Of a DNA stretch of 64,000 bases, positions 1-10,698 are shown piece after piece (position 1 is the first letter of the stretch; each line of letters opens with the position of its first letter). A program made the position numbers and the translations under genes. Under the pieces are notes generated by a model, which had not been told where the DNA came from, ran no database searches, and was given only the letters and a program-made list of their open reading frames with translations. The stretch comes from Beta vulgaris subsp. vulgaris (Eukaryota; Streptophyta; Magnoliopsida; Caryophyllales; Amaranthaceae). The DNA lies in NCBI RefSeq assembly GCF_026745355.1, contig NC_079207.1:12956338-13020337 (forward strand), given 5' to 3'.

Positions 1-1862
1 AGGAAACAGTGAAATACCCTCTGTCTGTAACACCACTTGACAAATGACTGAGCTTCCTCTTGTTATCGGATGCATTTGATGAGTGAACAAGTGAGCCGAA
101 AATGACAGCAATCAGAAAACATGCGACACCCGGAAAAAGAATGTCAGCCTTGTTAATCTTGTCATCCAGAAAATAGTTTAAGGTGGTGCCTGTACATGTA
201 AGTAGCAGATCATAGTGAGCATATGATACTAATAACTGAAGAATCTTTTAACTTGTAAAACAGAAGTGTTGAGTGAACAGCCAAGGCAAACTACCTATAA
301 CAACAGTAATGCTACTACTGACCACCTCTACAACTGATAACCCAACTAGAGCCCAAGCATATTGTGTGGATAGATTTCCAATACTGAGGACTACTCCACC
401 CGCCATTGCGAATAACACGGAGGGCCAATTATCCTGCAATGAACATCCTAAATAAGTATATAAATTAAACTATCACTAATTACAAATTTACAGTTGCTAA
501 ACACACTGATTTCTGTAAATATGAATATTGATACTGTAGTTGCCTAATTGATCTGTTTTTGAGCTTCTTAACTTGGTTGCATTTCCTAAGACATAACTTT
601 GCCATTAAATTGCATATAAATGTATAACTAAATAAAGTAATTTGTACGCATAAGACAAGGCAAAATGCGAATAACTGATATGTCCTGGCATAATTATACA
701 CTTGAATTAAAACCTAAATCATACCAGAACAGAAATGATAGTATAAAAAAGGACTTTCCTAGATTTATTTACCTAACCAACTTCATATACATAATACATC
801 TTATCCCCTTACGAATCTTCTAAGCATTGTACCCCCTCCATCACAAAAAATTGCTGACAATTAACACACTATTAAGAAGAGAGTAAACTAGATTGAACTC
901 ACACAAAGTAATAATGACACGCATTAAGTAGTGTGATTGAACCACACGCTAGTGGGAACACAAGCAAAAGTTACAAGAAGATGGAACATTACACACATAG
1001 TTATTTTGAGATGCTCAAAAATAAAAATGAGAAGGTAGATGTTCAATACTTCTATAATTGATCCCACCTCTTCCTCTACTCCCTCCCAACCTTGCCAAAT
1101 CTTCCTCGAGTAGTGATACATCCATCTAATGCATAGGCTCATCCCCTTCATATAATACTATGATAAAGACTCCAAACACTATAAGTAAGATATGAAAGGA
1201 GATATAATTAACCCTCTCATATGTAAGATGTAATAACATCATTGTCTTCTGCTTAGTTTTAGAACAAGAATCAAGCATGATACATGTCAATCTCTCGAAA
1301 AATTGTGCTTAAATTATTTGCGAAATATTCTGAAGAATACTAAAAATCTCAGCTAATCTTCCTCAATTACTTTTGATAAGTACTTTTATCAAGATTTTGA
1401 ATGAATATATACAATTACAAGTATTCAATCAGTTAAGGGAAGTGAAGTGGGAACTTCTTCTTTCTTTGCACATTGATCATTTGATCTCACATAAAACAGA
1501 ATACATAGTTCAACAAAAGTAAAACTACAGAATGCCAAATATTATCTACTTCTATTCTAAGTAATATTTGCAAATTTTATATCAAAAAAAAGCATAATGA
1601 AAGAAGAAAAGCATGTGAAAATAACCTGAGAAAGTTGGGTAATGAAATTAGGCATCCCAGGTTTGGCATCTCCCATCTGACCAAGAGTTAGAGCAATAAT
1701 CACAGCAGCCAAAAGATTGGTAATGGAGTAATCAAGATAAGTATGTTGAGGAAGACGGCCACGCCTTTCGAGGAAGGCTAATACAGCAGGCCATGTCCCC
1801 AAAAACAACAGAGACATCAGCATACATAATATTGCTCCTCCTTTGCTTTCCACCACAAACAT
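1..1862 (-). CDS. UPS: Ureide permease (UPS family), 5' part, cut by window edge
   Basis: A plasma-membrane or ER ureide permease (allantoin, uracil and related compounds in known plant members), only the first three coding exons being in the window: 1626-1862, 295-433 and 1-189, all with GT-AG junctions and compatible phases. The ATG is at 1862. Exon 1 encodes the family N-terminus (V-E-S-K-G-G-A, then a first membrane helix with L-G-T-W-P and E-R-R-G-R-L-P-Q-H-T-Y). Exon 2 encodes D-N-W-P-S-V-L-F-A-M-A-G-G-V. Exon 3 begins T-T-L-N-Y-F-L-D-D-K and runs off the left edge. The family is normally about 390-420 aa with about ten membrane helices; the central loop and the C-terminal half lie outside. 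The same exon plan is seen in the complete copy at 11759-14961, so the two are tandem paralogues. The family call is firm; the transported substrate is inferred. Confidence 0.9.
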
Positions 1863-2459
1863 TTCTAATCCACCAGATAAACTCCTCTCTGTTACCTTCT
1901 CAATTAATATTGTACTTGCTTCCCCAAACTCCTGATGATAATCACATATATATCATCAAATGAACAAACATTCATAATTCAGACAGAAAAAAAAATATAT
2001 TGAAATAATCATTATTTATTTTCTATATTTTTGGTGTTTCCACCAACAAAAAAAAAATCAATCTTGAAGTATACATATAACTTTAAAACACCCAATTGAG
2101 TTTTTTTTTTTTTCTTTGATAACATGCACCATGGTATAATAATTCAAAATAATAAAATAATGATGATAAATATAACTCCATATATTCAAGGACAAAGGAG
2201 AAACTTGCACCAGATCTTCAGAAAAATTAAACCAATAAAAGAAGTCAAACCCAGAACTGATGAACTCACCATCTTGAGCAACAATGAAAAGTGGATTTAC
2301 AATTTACATGATGAATCAATAATATTTTTCATGGTATTAAAGAGCCCCACAAAAAAGCGAGATGACATAATACTTTTGAGGAACAAATACAATACATCAA
2401 GTAACAACAAAAATGTCCATAAAAAAACAAACTTTAGAAAAATTACAGAGAAAGCTTAC

Positions 2460-2640
2460 CAAAGAGTGATGTGATGTAAGTTTAACAATCACAACAGTTG
2501 ATATTTTTCTGAATGAATTGATCAAATTGATGTGAAAATTGCTTGTAAAAGTTAAACTGGAAAAAACAATCAGTTTTTTCAGATGATGGAGTTCTGATTT
2601 TGTAATGAGAACCCAAATTTGACTACAAGTCTTCAACTAT
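2460..2640 (-). other. Possible 5' UTR exon of the left UPS gene
   Basis: On the minus strand a good donor (CTTTG|GTAAGC) lies at 2460, and a possible acceptor (ATCAG before GAGTTTGGGG) lies near 1933, upstream of the ATG at 1862. The neighbouring paralogue shows the same arrangement (donor at 16087, acceptor just upstream of its ATG), which supports a leader intron. The exon's outer limit is a guess, and no transcript evidence is available. Confidence 0.3.
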
Positions 2641-3336
2641 TATATACTACTGTTAGTAGGTGGTTAAGATTAAGACTGATGATTGTAATTTGTCATCAAG
2701 GAAATAGTAATTTATTTCCTTATTAATGGGAATTGAGCAATTCATTGTATTGGCTGAAATGCAAAGTGTTTGGGGATGCTTTGACTTGGGATCCGATTTT
2801 GTGGAATCTTTTGAAAAGGTAGAATCTTTATTTATTGGTTTTTACGTTTTATCTATAACAAACACTCCTCATAAGTCAATTTATTACGGCAACGCAAAGT
2901 ATGGGTTCGTTTATAGTAGGACTCACAAGATGTTTCTCTATCGTTTAGTGTTGGTCCCACTTGTGTAGACAACAAGACAAGTTTTTAGTAATGACACTCT
3001 TTTTACTTCGAATTTTGGGGAGACTACGAGAAACTATTGGGGCAAATCTTGTATGGCTAGCAGTGTTTATACTGGAGTATTTTAGTATTTTGGCAGAAAA
3101 AGACAAAAAAAAAAAATCGACTTTATGGCAATTTAGACAACTCTGATCATGTAGGAGAAAAATCGGATCAATTATAATGTGAATCAGATCAACTTTAATG
3201 TAAATCAGATCATGAATGTATGTAAATAAAAACCCAAAAAAAAAAGTTGTATTATTTACAACTTTGCCACGGTATGGACACACAGTTTCCATACCGGGTA
3301 TGAGCATATCAGCGCTCGGGAGACTACCATATATTA
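2641..3336. other. Intergenic, no gene recognised
   Basis: AT-rich sequence upstream of the left UPS gene. The short open frames here have no recognisable family, domain or splice context. Near 3150-3215 there are short repeated ATCAGATCA-type words, but no clear element boundary. Confidence 0.5.
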
Positions 3337-3564
3337 CCTCCGGTTTTTATTAGCTTATCCGTTTTTTTTTTTGAATGTTCCTAATTACTTATTAGTTCAC
3401 CCATTTCTTTTGTTTCTATTTTGGAATGAGACCACTAACTTTTCATCACATACATTCAACTTTAACATAAAATAATAGTTTTTCTTTCCTTTTATGTCCC
3501 ACAAAATTGTTTCTCGTAAAACTTTGTGCAAAAGAAACGGATAAAATAGTAAAGACCGGAGCAG
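3337..3564. mobile_element. Stowaway-like MITE (diverged)
   Basis: The ends are inverted: the left begins CCTCCGGTTTTTATTAGC and the right ends with the degenerate complement (AGTAAAGACCGGAGCAG). A TA dinucleotide flanks each side. The size of about 228 bp and the TA target fit Tc1/mariner-derived Stowaway MITEs. No coding capacity. Confidence 0.5.
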
Positions 3565-3980
3565 TATCATATATGGTCCATCCATCACTTGTAATTATAC
3601 AGGGTAATCACTCAAAGATGTTAGATGCCTAAGTCCAATATTTCGATCAGACTCATTTCTAGGTTAGGCGATACTTCAAATTACTTTTTAGCTATGTTAA
3701 GCAAAGAAAAGAATAAATTATTTCAATTATATAATATATTTCTTCTATTTCGTAAAATTTACTATACATTTTTTTGTTTTGAGATGTTTTACATATATGC
3801 AATATTTTCTTTTAGATAAGTTATATACAAAGAAAGCCTTAGTTTAGGGAGTATGTGACTATGTGTGCAAGACATTGTAGTTTAAGTCTTGAGTTCCATT
3901 AAAAGCCCATAATATTATTTGTATTTGTGATAGTAAAAGTATTCAAGTGGAAAGAGGATGGTAACTAGTACTTATTATTA

Positions 3981-4991
3981 TTAGTTTTATATGCACGCAA
4001 TGTGTGCAAAAACATATTAACATCAATAGTATTTTATTAAAAGGCGCTAGAGGCTCTAATATTATGTTATTGTAGTTTAATCTGATCATTAAGAATTTTT
4101 CTTCAATGTGATAAATGAACATGTACCAAAATGTACTATGGGTTGATATTATTAGATGAGCTAATCTCTTTCATATATGTGTAATTCACTCCACCAAGGC
4201 CCCTTGGATCCAATGGTATGACTTTCTATCTCCTACATGAAAGACCAAGGTTCAAATCTTGGTGAAAGCAAAATTTCAATATTGTTGGGAGTGGGGTTTG
4301 GAGGATTGTTAGGCCTCTGAGTGAGTACTAAGTAGCCATGTGCGAGGACAGCCCAGAGGAAATTCATCTTACCACGAGTTCTCGAAAGGGGGCCCAAAAA
4401 AAAGTGTGATTCACGCCATAAAACTATATTGAGATATTGGATGGTATAAGTCTATTTCTTCAATATATTTGAATTACGAACATATTTTAAAATAATATAC
4501 CTAATAATCATGACATATTCAACATAAAAATAAAATAATGATATGAATTATCCCAACTGACACAAACGGCTAATACGAACCTTTAAATAATAAAATGATA
4601 AATCATACTAATTGACGCATACGACAGTTGTAAAAGGCAAAAAATAAAAAGATGAAAACTATGCTCTTATTTTTATTGGTATGTTTATGAATTGTTAATA
4701 TATATTCTTTGAAATAGTAATTATAGAAAGAAACTTTGTAAGTTCTTACTTTATAGTTGCTTTAGTTATATCAGTTTAATTTTCAATTGATAATATCTCT
4801 TTTTAAACATTTTTTTGGAAAAGGTTTTATGCATATGTTACATCTTATTATTATGAGTTAGATAATCTTGAGTTTCCTTATTAGTTATACACATAATTGT
4901 AATAAAAAGGGAAATGAATATTTTATAATCAACATTTTTTGATAGATGAAGGAGGACACCGTAGCTCACCCCTTGACTTATATAATAGAGA
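3981..4991 (-). mobile_element. Non-autonomous Helitron (family A), carrying a SINE
   Basis: Read on the minus strand, it starts TCTCTATTATATAAG after an A at 4992. It ends with a hairpin-like GCACACATTGCGTGC and CTAA at 3981. The 5' end, including GGTGTCCTC about 30 bp in, is shared with four other copies in this window. It carries a nested SINE at 4190-4403. The 3' CTAA instead of CTAG makes that boundary less certain. Confidence 0.6.
4190..4403 (+). mobile_element. tRNA-derived SINE
   Basis: Contains pol III promoter-like boxes: an A box around TGGATCCAATGGTA and a B box GGTTCAAATC about 50 bp later. The tail is A-rich (CCCAAAAAAAA). It is flanked by a near-perfect 11-bp target duplication (GTGTAATTCAC at 4179-4189, GTGTGATTCAC at 4404-4414). 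It is not a tRNA gene, because no cloverleaf can be formed. Confidence 0.75.
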
Positions 4992-5288
4992 TTGATTGGC
5001 AATATTCGATAATGATAAACAAAAAGAAAATGAAACAACGAGTTGGGTGTGGGTGCGAGTATGGCTTCCTTTTCAATATGTAAAGGTCACATTGATATCT
5101 TACAATGATTTGGTGTTTGTTGGAGAGATTATCTTGCCATAATCTCCACCCAAATGACGTCTTAGTTTATTTCTAATTTTGTTTCTTTTCCATTGATTAT
5201 ACACAACCCAAAACACGTTAAATGTTTCTCTATGTTGGTGACGACGTAAAACTATTTCTAGTCTGTTTCCAGTCCATCTTGAAGATTA

Positions 5289-5547
5289 CTCCCTCTGTAT
5301 TTTTTTATCTTTCTCACTTAGAATCTTGACACTATTCACAATTAGAGAGAATCTTTTAAATTTTTCTCATTATATAAGAAAAAATATAGTCATGTGGGGT
5401 CTTGTTTGATTCGTCTCAATGCGTACTTTATTAATATTCAATCATTATAATTTTTACTAATATGTAATGAGAGATATTTAATGTAGAATAAGTGCATTGG
5501 CAAACGTGCAAAGTCAAAGTAGGAAAGATAAAAAAATACACAGGGAG
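5289..5547. mobile_element. Stowaway MITE
   Basis: A 259-bp element with terminal inverted repeats: CTCCCTCTGTATTTTTTTAT on the left, complementary to ATAAAAAAATACACAGGGAG on the right. TA target duplications are at 5287-5288 and 5548-5549. This is the classical Stowaway CTCCCTC end. Confidence 0.85.
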
Positions 5548-5698
5548 TACTTGCTAATAGTCCATGTGTATCGTAATAGGAAATTATGACTTAGGCATTG
5601 ATATCTATCATGCCAAGACATATTGCAAAGACTTTTCTAACTTCACTTGCTATAAGTCATGTCATACACAACTCTCAGCACACAATGTAAGACAGATA

Positions 5699-5955
5699 CT
5701 CCTTCCGTCCCAATTTAGTTGCTAAATTTTGACCGTAAATACTATTCATGTTATACCTTTGACTATCTTTTACTCCATATACATAAGAAAAAACATAGTC
5801 ATGTTGGATCTTGTTTGATTCATCCCAATTTGTATTTTCCAAATATATAAATTTTATAATTTTTTCATATATGTAACTCAAGATATTGGTATTTGAAGTT
5901 GCATCGCGTAAACTGTAAAAAAGCAAATGTAGCAACTAAATTGGAACGGATGGAG
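5699..5955. mobile_element. Stowaway MITE
   Basis: A 257-bp element. The left end CTCCTTCCGTCCCAATTTAG pairs with the right end CTAAATTGGAACGGATGGAG. TA flanks both sides. The arms continue as GTTGC / GCAAC. No coding capacity; the minus-strand open frame inside it is incidental. Confidence 0.85.
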
Positions 5956-6456
5956 TAATTAAGTAATATAATACAGATAATAAATTGGCAACACGAACGA
6001 AATTGGTAAACGAACTCCTTGCAAAAGCTGCAACTTAACTTTTCAGCTCCATGTAAGTTAGATGAAGATACACAGATTACAGAGCAAGTACATACCTTAA
6101 GCTAGGTCACAACTCACAGATACTATAGTACTATACCAAGACATAATTAATGTCACTAGATCATTAATATTACTATACATCAAAGGGTGCAATCTTGACC
6201 GGCATTCGAGTCCCAGGGCTTAAAGCAAGAGCCAAGACCAGCATATCACACTGGCCTAAGATGTTTTATATCGACTTGTTCATGCTAGGCAGGCTTGATA
6301 CATCAAGCAATGGGAGAGCATGTTTTTTATTATTCTCATCAGGTACAAGAAGGATGAGTAAAGCTTATGGAACGAAGTTTTCCTCACCTATTAGCCTTGA
6401 ACAAGAAATACAGATAAACAAATCACTGAAAAGAACTTTCACATGTCACATTGGAT

Positions 6457-6665
6457 TTTTTTTTTTATTGGGAAATTAAGTCAGTCCAAGGGCTAACCCC
6501 TACAAAGGCTACTAGCCTTGTACGAACTACCAATACATTGGCTAGTAATGCATGCAAAGCATGCTAAGGAAATATCCCAGCATAATGCTGGGGGGTAAGG
6601 ATCGAACCCCTGACCTGAGAGATAAGAGGTGAGTGCTCTACCACATGAGCTAGCTCCTCATCCTT
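6457..6665 (-). mobile_element. tRNA-derived SINE with 14-bp target duplication
   Basis: On the minus strand it starts GAGGAGCTAGCTCATGTGG (A box) and has B box GGTTCGATCC about 45 bp later. It ends in an A-run (the T-run at 6456-6467 on the plus strand). The duplication ATGTCACATTGGAT (6443-6456) / ATGTCACCTTGGAT (6666-6679) has one mismatch. At 209 bp it matches the size of the related element at 35386-35596. Confidence 0.85.
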
Positions 6666-6679
6666 ATGTCACCTTGGAT

Positions 6680-7915
6680 ATACGGGACATCAAACAAGAT
6701 CATGATAATAAGAAACAGGATCGGAGGAAGAACAACAAATAGCACGACTAATTACATCATCAGGATTGCAGCCCACGTATATGATTGGCAAGTTTATCCA
6801 AGTTAAACTCAAGAAAATGAAATGTAAATGCATCTTGAGATTGCTGATGTACATGGCCATTCGCTATTAATTCTAGAGTACGGCTTCAAAGTCACAACTA
6901 TAGAAAGAAAGTTACTAATTCACCATTTATGTCTTTATGATATGAATGACAAGAACGTGGAAGAGTAACTTGCAATATGAACCAAAAGACTTTAACTTTG
7001 AATGATAGTACGTAGCAGAATTAATCCACCTAAAAGTATACTACATTTCAACAAATTCTATCTAAAACGATATTGAACGTGCCCTTTAGATCACCAAGTT
7101 CTATTAATTCTAGAATTGCAGTAACCCTGAGATCCATCATCAAGTTTTACCAAATGACATTACAACTAATGGAGTCACATCACAACATCTCTCTAACTCA
7201 TTGTTATGCCTTCTTCCTCATTCTTTCACTTCATCTTCATAAATAACCGCAATATTAATCTAAGCTAATGGAAGGTTCAGGTGAGACACTAGAATATCTT
7301 AAAGAAATTAAGAACTTCAATTTGATAGTCACACCAATTATCTATATGATGGAATATTGTAGATAATTGATTTCTGAACTAATAACCAGAAAGTTAATCA
7401 ATTAATAATTAAGAACCAAGCCATGAATAGTTAGAAATAAATTGTTGATGAGTTTATCAAGCCGGATAGAAGGCACGTATTAGGATATCATCTAAAATTC
7501 AAGATCTAAAAACTTGTAATTTACAAAAAAGCTTGATTTTGGCTGAAGAAAGTTCCATTAATCTGCCTAAGACAGAACTAATTTAAGGAAGGCTAGACTT
7601 AATTAAACTAACTGATTTTCCTAAAATATATTGGAGTTGTAATAATCATTCATTAACTTTTCGTTTGACATTTACACCACATTAAATAAAGGTTAATTGA
7701 AAGGTTTAGAAGAAGAACTTAAACTTTCCATTACTTTGAAACAGTTGCCAAATAATACATATTTGATAAAGATAAACTACTACATGATGGTATCAGTGTA
7801 TGACTATACATAACTAATTTCTGATCGAATAAACAGGAAACTTAATCAATTAATCAAGAAATATCTGATGATGAACAATTCAAACTACTCATCCTATGTT
7901 ATTAGATGCAGGAGT
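6680..7915. other. Intergenic, no gene recognised
   Basis: About 1.2 kb of AT-rich sequence downstream (in the minus sense) of the heptad-repeat gene. It contains two loosely similar segments around 7260-7400 and 7740-7880 (CTAATAACCAG / CTGATCGAATAAACAGG, each followed by AATCAATTAAT), perhaps an old duplication. No coding signal seen. Confidence 0.4.
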
Positions 7916-9391
7916 TTAGCTGTCAGACCATGTCGAAAACCTTGGTGAGTTCGAAGACACTGAAGAAGCAGGCCATTGTGGCACGTACATTGGAGAAGAC
8001 GGCACGTATGGAGGTGACTCTGGCGAGTACTCAGGAGACATCGGTGTATATAATGGCGATCCTGGTGAGTATTCAGAGGATTCTGAAGTGTACTCAGGAG
8101 ACGACGGTGTATAGTATGGCGATTTCGGCGAGTACTCAGGAGACTCTGGCGTGTACTCAGAAGACATCGGTGTATATGATGGCGATCCTGGTGAGTATTC
8201 AGAGGATTCTAAAGTGTACTCAGGAGACGAGGGTGTATAGTATGGCGATTTCGGCGAGTACTCAGGAGACTCTTTCGTGTACTCAGAAAACATCGGTGTA
8301 TATGATGGCGATCCTGGTGAGTATTCAAAGGATTCTGAAGTGTACTCAGGAGACGACGGTGTATAGTATGGCGATTGCGGCGAGTACTCAGGAGACTCTG
8401 GCGTGTACTCAGAAGACATCGGTGTATATGATGGCGATCCTGGTGAGTTTTCAGGGGATTCTAGCGTGTACTCAGAAGACGACGGTGTATATGGCGATTG
8501 CGGCGAGTACTCAGGAGACTCTGGCATGAACTCAGGAGACTCTGGCGTGTACTCAGAAGACATCGGCGTATATGATGGCGATCCTGGTGAGTATTCAGAG
8601 GATTCTGAAGTGTACTCAGGAGACGACGGTGTATTGTATGGTGATTGCGGCGAGTACTCAGGAGACTCTGGCATGTACTCAAAAGACATCGGTTTATATG
8701 ATGGCGATCCTGGTGAGTTTTCAGGGGATTCTAGAGTGTACTCAGAAGACAACGGTGTATATGGCGATTGCGCCGAGTACTCAGGAGACTCTGGCGTGTA
8801 CTCAGAAGACATCAGTGTATATGATGGCGATCCTGGTGAGTATTCAGGGGATTCTGGCGTGTACTCAGGAGACAAAGGTGTATAGTATGGCGATTGAAGC
8901 GAGTACTCAGGAGAGTCTGGCGTGTACTCAGGTGTACATAATGGCGATTGTGGCGAGTACTCAGGAGACAAAGGTGTATAGTACAGCGATTGAGGCGAGT
9001 AAGTAATCTTGAAGGGATTGTATATGAAGTATTCCGGAGTTGGTGAAGAAGGCGTATATGAAGGCGACTGCGGAGAGTATTCAGAAGACATGTATGGCGG
9101 TGGTGAATCACGTAAGTAATCTTCAAGGGACTGTAGTGAGTATTCTGGAGTTGAAGGAGTGTATAAAGGTGATTCTCGTGAGTATTCGGGAGACATGTAT
9201 GGTGGTGGTGAATCACGTAAGTAATCTTCAAGGGACTGTAGTGAGTATTCTGAAGTTGTTGGAGTGTATAAAGGTGATGATTCTGGTGAGTATTCGGGAG
9301 ATGGCGGCGGCGAGTACGACGACGATGATGATGATGGTGTATAGAAAGGAGATGAAGGTGAGTATTGTGGAGATGAAGGAGAATTTTCCAT
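7916..9391 (-). CDS. RNA polymerase II CTD-like heptad-repeat protein, stand-alone
   Basis: An intronless 491-aa frame on the minus strand. The ATG at 9391 is chosen because it has a strong context (GCAATGG) and lies about 65-75 bp downstream of a TATA box; the frame stays open upstream only to non-ATG codons. Apart from a short tail (ending R-F-S-T-W-S-D-S), nearly the whole protein is heptads Y-(S/T)-P-x-S-(P/S)-(E/S/Y). The consensus positions Y1, S2, P3, S5 and P6 match the RPB1 CTD heptad, but position 7 is mostly Glu. From about residue 160 the heptads form blocks of six (42 aa). Near the N-terminus a 35-aa module containing Y-S-L-Q-S-L-E-D-Y-L-R-D-S-P-P-P-Y occurs twice. I see no signal peptide, membrane helix, zinc finger, polymerase domain or clear nuclear localisation signal. 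Very few Lys/Arg make it strongly acidic. An extensin-like wall protein is the main alternative, but SPPPP motifs and a signal peptide are missing. Function unknown. Confidence 0.75.
   Translation of the reverse strand: MENSPSSPQYSPSSPFYTPSSSSSSYSPPPSPEYSPESSPLYTPTTSEYSLQSLEDYLRDSPPPYMSPEYSRESPLYTPSTPEYSLQSLEDYLRDSPPPYMSSEYSPQSPSYTPSSPTPEYFIYNPFKITYSPQSLYYTPLSPEYSPQSPLCTPEYTPDSPEYSLQSPYYTPLSPEYTPESPEYSPGSPSYTLMSSEYTPESPEYSAQSPYTPLSSEYTLESPENSPGSPSYKPMSFEYMPESPEYSPQSPYNTPSSPEYTSESSEYSPGSPSYTPMSSEYTPESPEFMPESPEYSPQSPYTPSSSEYTLESPENSPGSPSYTPMSSEYTPESPEYSPQSPYYTPSSPEYTSESFEYSPGSPSYTPMFSEYTKESPEYSPKSPYYTPSSPEYTLESSEYSPGSPSYTPMSSEYTPESPEYSPKSPYYTPSSPEYTSESSEYSPGSPLYTPMSPEYSPESPPYVPSSPMYVPQWPASSVSSNSPRFSTWSDS
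8000..8900. repeat. 126-bp coding tandem repeat
   Basis: The anchor word GCGATCCTGG starts at 8056, 8182, 8308, 8434, 8578, 8704 and 8827. The spacings are 126, 126, 126, 144, 126 and 123 bp, all multiples of three. The 144-bp interval reflects one extra heptad and one lost codon. The array lies wholly within the heptad-repeat gene. Confidence 0.95.
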
Positions 9392-9455
9392 TGCTCTTGC
9401 TTCTATTTTCTTGAAGATCAATTAAATGTAGACAACAAATTTGAGGTGCTTCTTG

Positions 9456-9464
9456 TTATATATA
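9456..9464 (-). promoter_or_regulatory. TATA box of the heptad-repeat gene
   Basis: TATATATAA on the minus strand, in the context CTATATATAAC. With a usual 25-35 bp spacing, transcription would start near 9430 and give a leader of about 40 nt before the ATG at 9391. This rules against using codons further upstream as the start. Confidence 0.55.
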
Positions 9465-9626
9465 GTTTTTCTAAAGGGCTTGTTTACTCGGTCCAAAAGA
9501 TTAACAAAGGTGAATTCTGTTTGTATTCGGATTTCTAGAATCCTTGCAAATCAATTCATTCAACAAAAACAAACAAAAACTTGCACATCAAATCGCTGTA
9601 AACGAATTAAGCTCTTAATAGACTTA

Positions 9627-9881
9627 GGGCCTGTTCTCTTCGGCATAAAACAGCTGAACTGAACTGAACTGAACTGAACTGAACTGAATTGAATTAAATT
9701 GAATTAATATAAATTAAATTGAATTAAATTGAATGTAATAAATATATAAATATTATTTTAAACAATAATAATATGAATATTAAATAATAATTATAATGAT
9801 AAGTAATAATAATGAATAATAATAATAATAGTATTTTGGATATTTTTAAATGATAGTTATAAATAATATTAATAATCATAA

Positions 9882-9917
<36 letters not shown>

Positions 9918-10472
9918 TAATGATAATAATGATAATTAATAATAATTATTTTATATTATTTGTATTAATATATTAATACTTGATGATGATATATAATAAC
10001 AATAATATCTAAGAAGTAAACTAATATTACTATTTTAATAATTAGATTTAATAATATAAAAATATTTAGTAATAAAAATAATCATTGGGTTGGACCGCGA
10101 AAATTACATCATAATACGTCTTGACGCGATTTGATTGGTTTATGGGCTGAAAAAGTGGGTTTATTTGTGCTTTGACCTAAACCATGTTCCTCCTAATAAT
10201 AATAGTAATAATAATGAGTAAAGGTATAATAAACAAATAATAATACTTAATAGTAATGATATATATTTAAATAATAATAATAATAAGAGTAATTAGTAGA
10301 ATAAATTATACCAACATAATAATAATATTTAACAAAATGTCAAAATGATTATAAAAGAATGGAGCAGAGCTGAACTGAACTGAACTGAACTGAACTTATT
10401 GGAGCTGAACTGAACTGAACTTATTAGAGCTGAATTGAACTGAACTGAAAATAAGCTGGAGAGAACAGGCCC
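9627..10472. mobile_element. Harbinger/Tourist-type MITE with AACTG-repeat subterminal tracts
   Basis: Terminal inverted repeats GGGCCTGTTCTCTT (left) and GAGAGAACAGGCCC (right) are flanked by TTA on both sides (9624-9626 and 10473-10475), the usual PIF/Harbinger target. Just inside each end is a run of the pentamer GAACT (GAACTGAACTGAACT). The core is AT-rich with AAT/ATT trinucleotide repeats. 846 bp, no coding capacity. Confidence 0.8.
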
Positions 10473-10698
10473 TTACTAGAGTATAGAGTTCTAATGTTAA
10501 TAAACTTGATTTTTACCAATTAGTAATCATGTGATACTTGATATTTAATTCTAATCCCTTCCTTAATACAACTCTTTTTTTACCTCTTTGATGATAAAAC
10601 TTGTGATATCATTACTATGAAATATTGTAGTGAGTAATAATTTAATAATACCATTTTTTTAAATCATAAAAAGAAATAAAAATGTTGTGTATAAAGTA

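Noticed and set aside
6590..6660. Possible tRNA gene
   Set aside because: A and B boxes are present but there is no cloverleaf; the unit has an A-tail and target duplications, so it is a SINE.
8000..8900. CRISPR-like array
   Set aside because: Regular spacing comes from a coding tandem repeat in a plant genome, with no unique spacers.
7906..9414. Plus-strand and other minus-frame open frames overlapping the heptad-repeat gene (Ser/Thr/Gln-rich or D-G-E-Y-S-G-D-type repeats)
   Set aside because: They are frame shadows of the same 126-bp repeat. Only the minus frame from 9391 is open throughout, has a TATA box and a well-placed ATG, and makes a recognisable heptad.
9392..9421. Ten extra N-terminal codons on the heptad-repeat protein
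   Set aside because: The upstream start at 9421 is a TTG, and the predicted transcription start leaves almost no leader; ATG 9391 is preferred.
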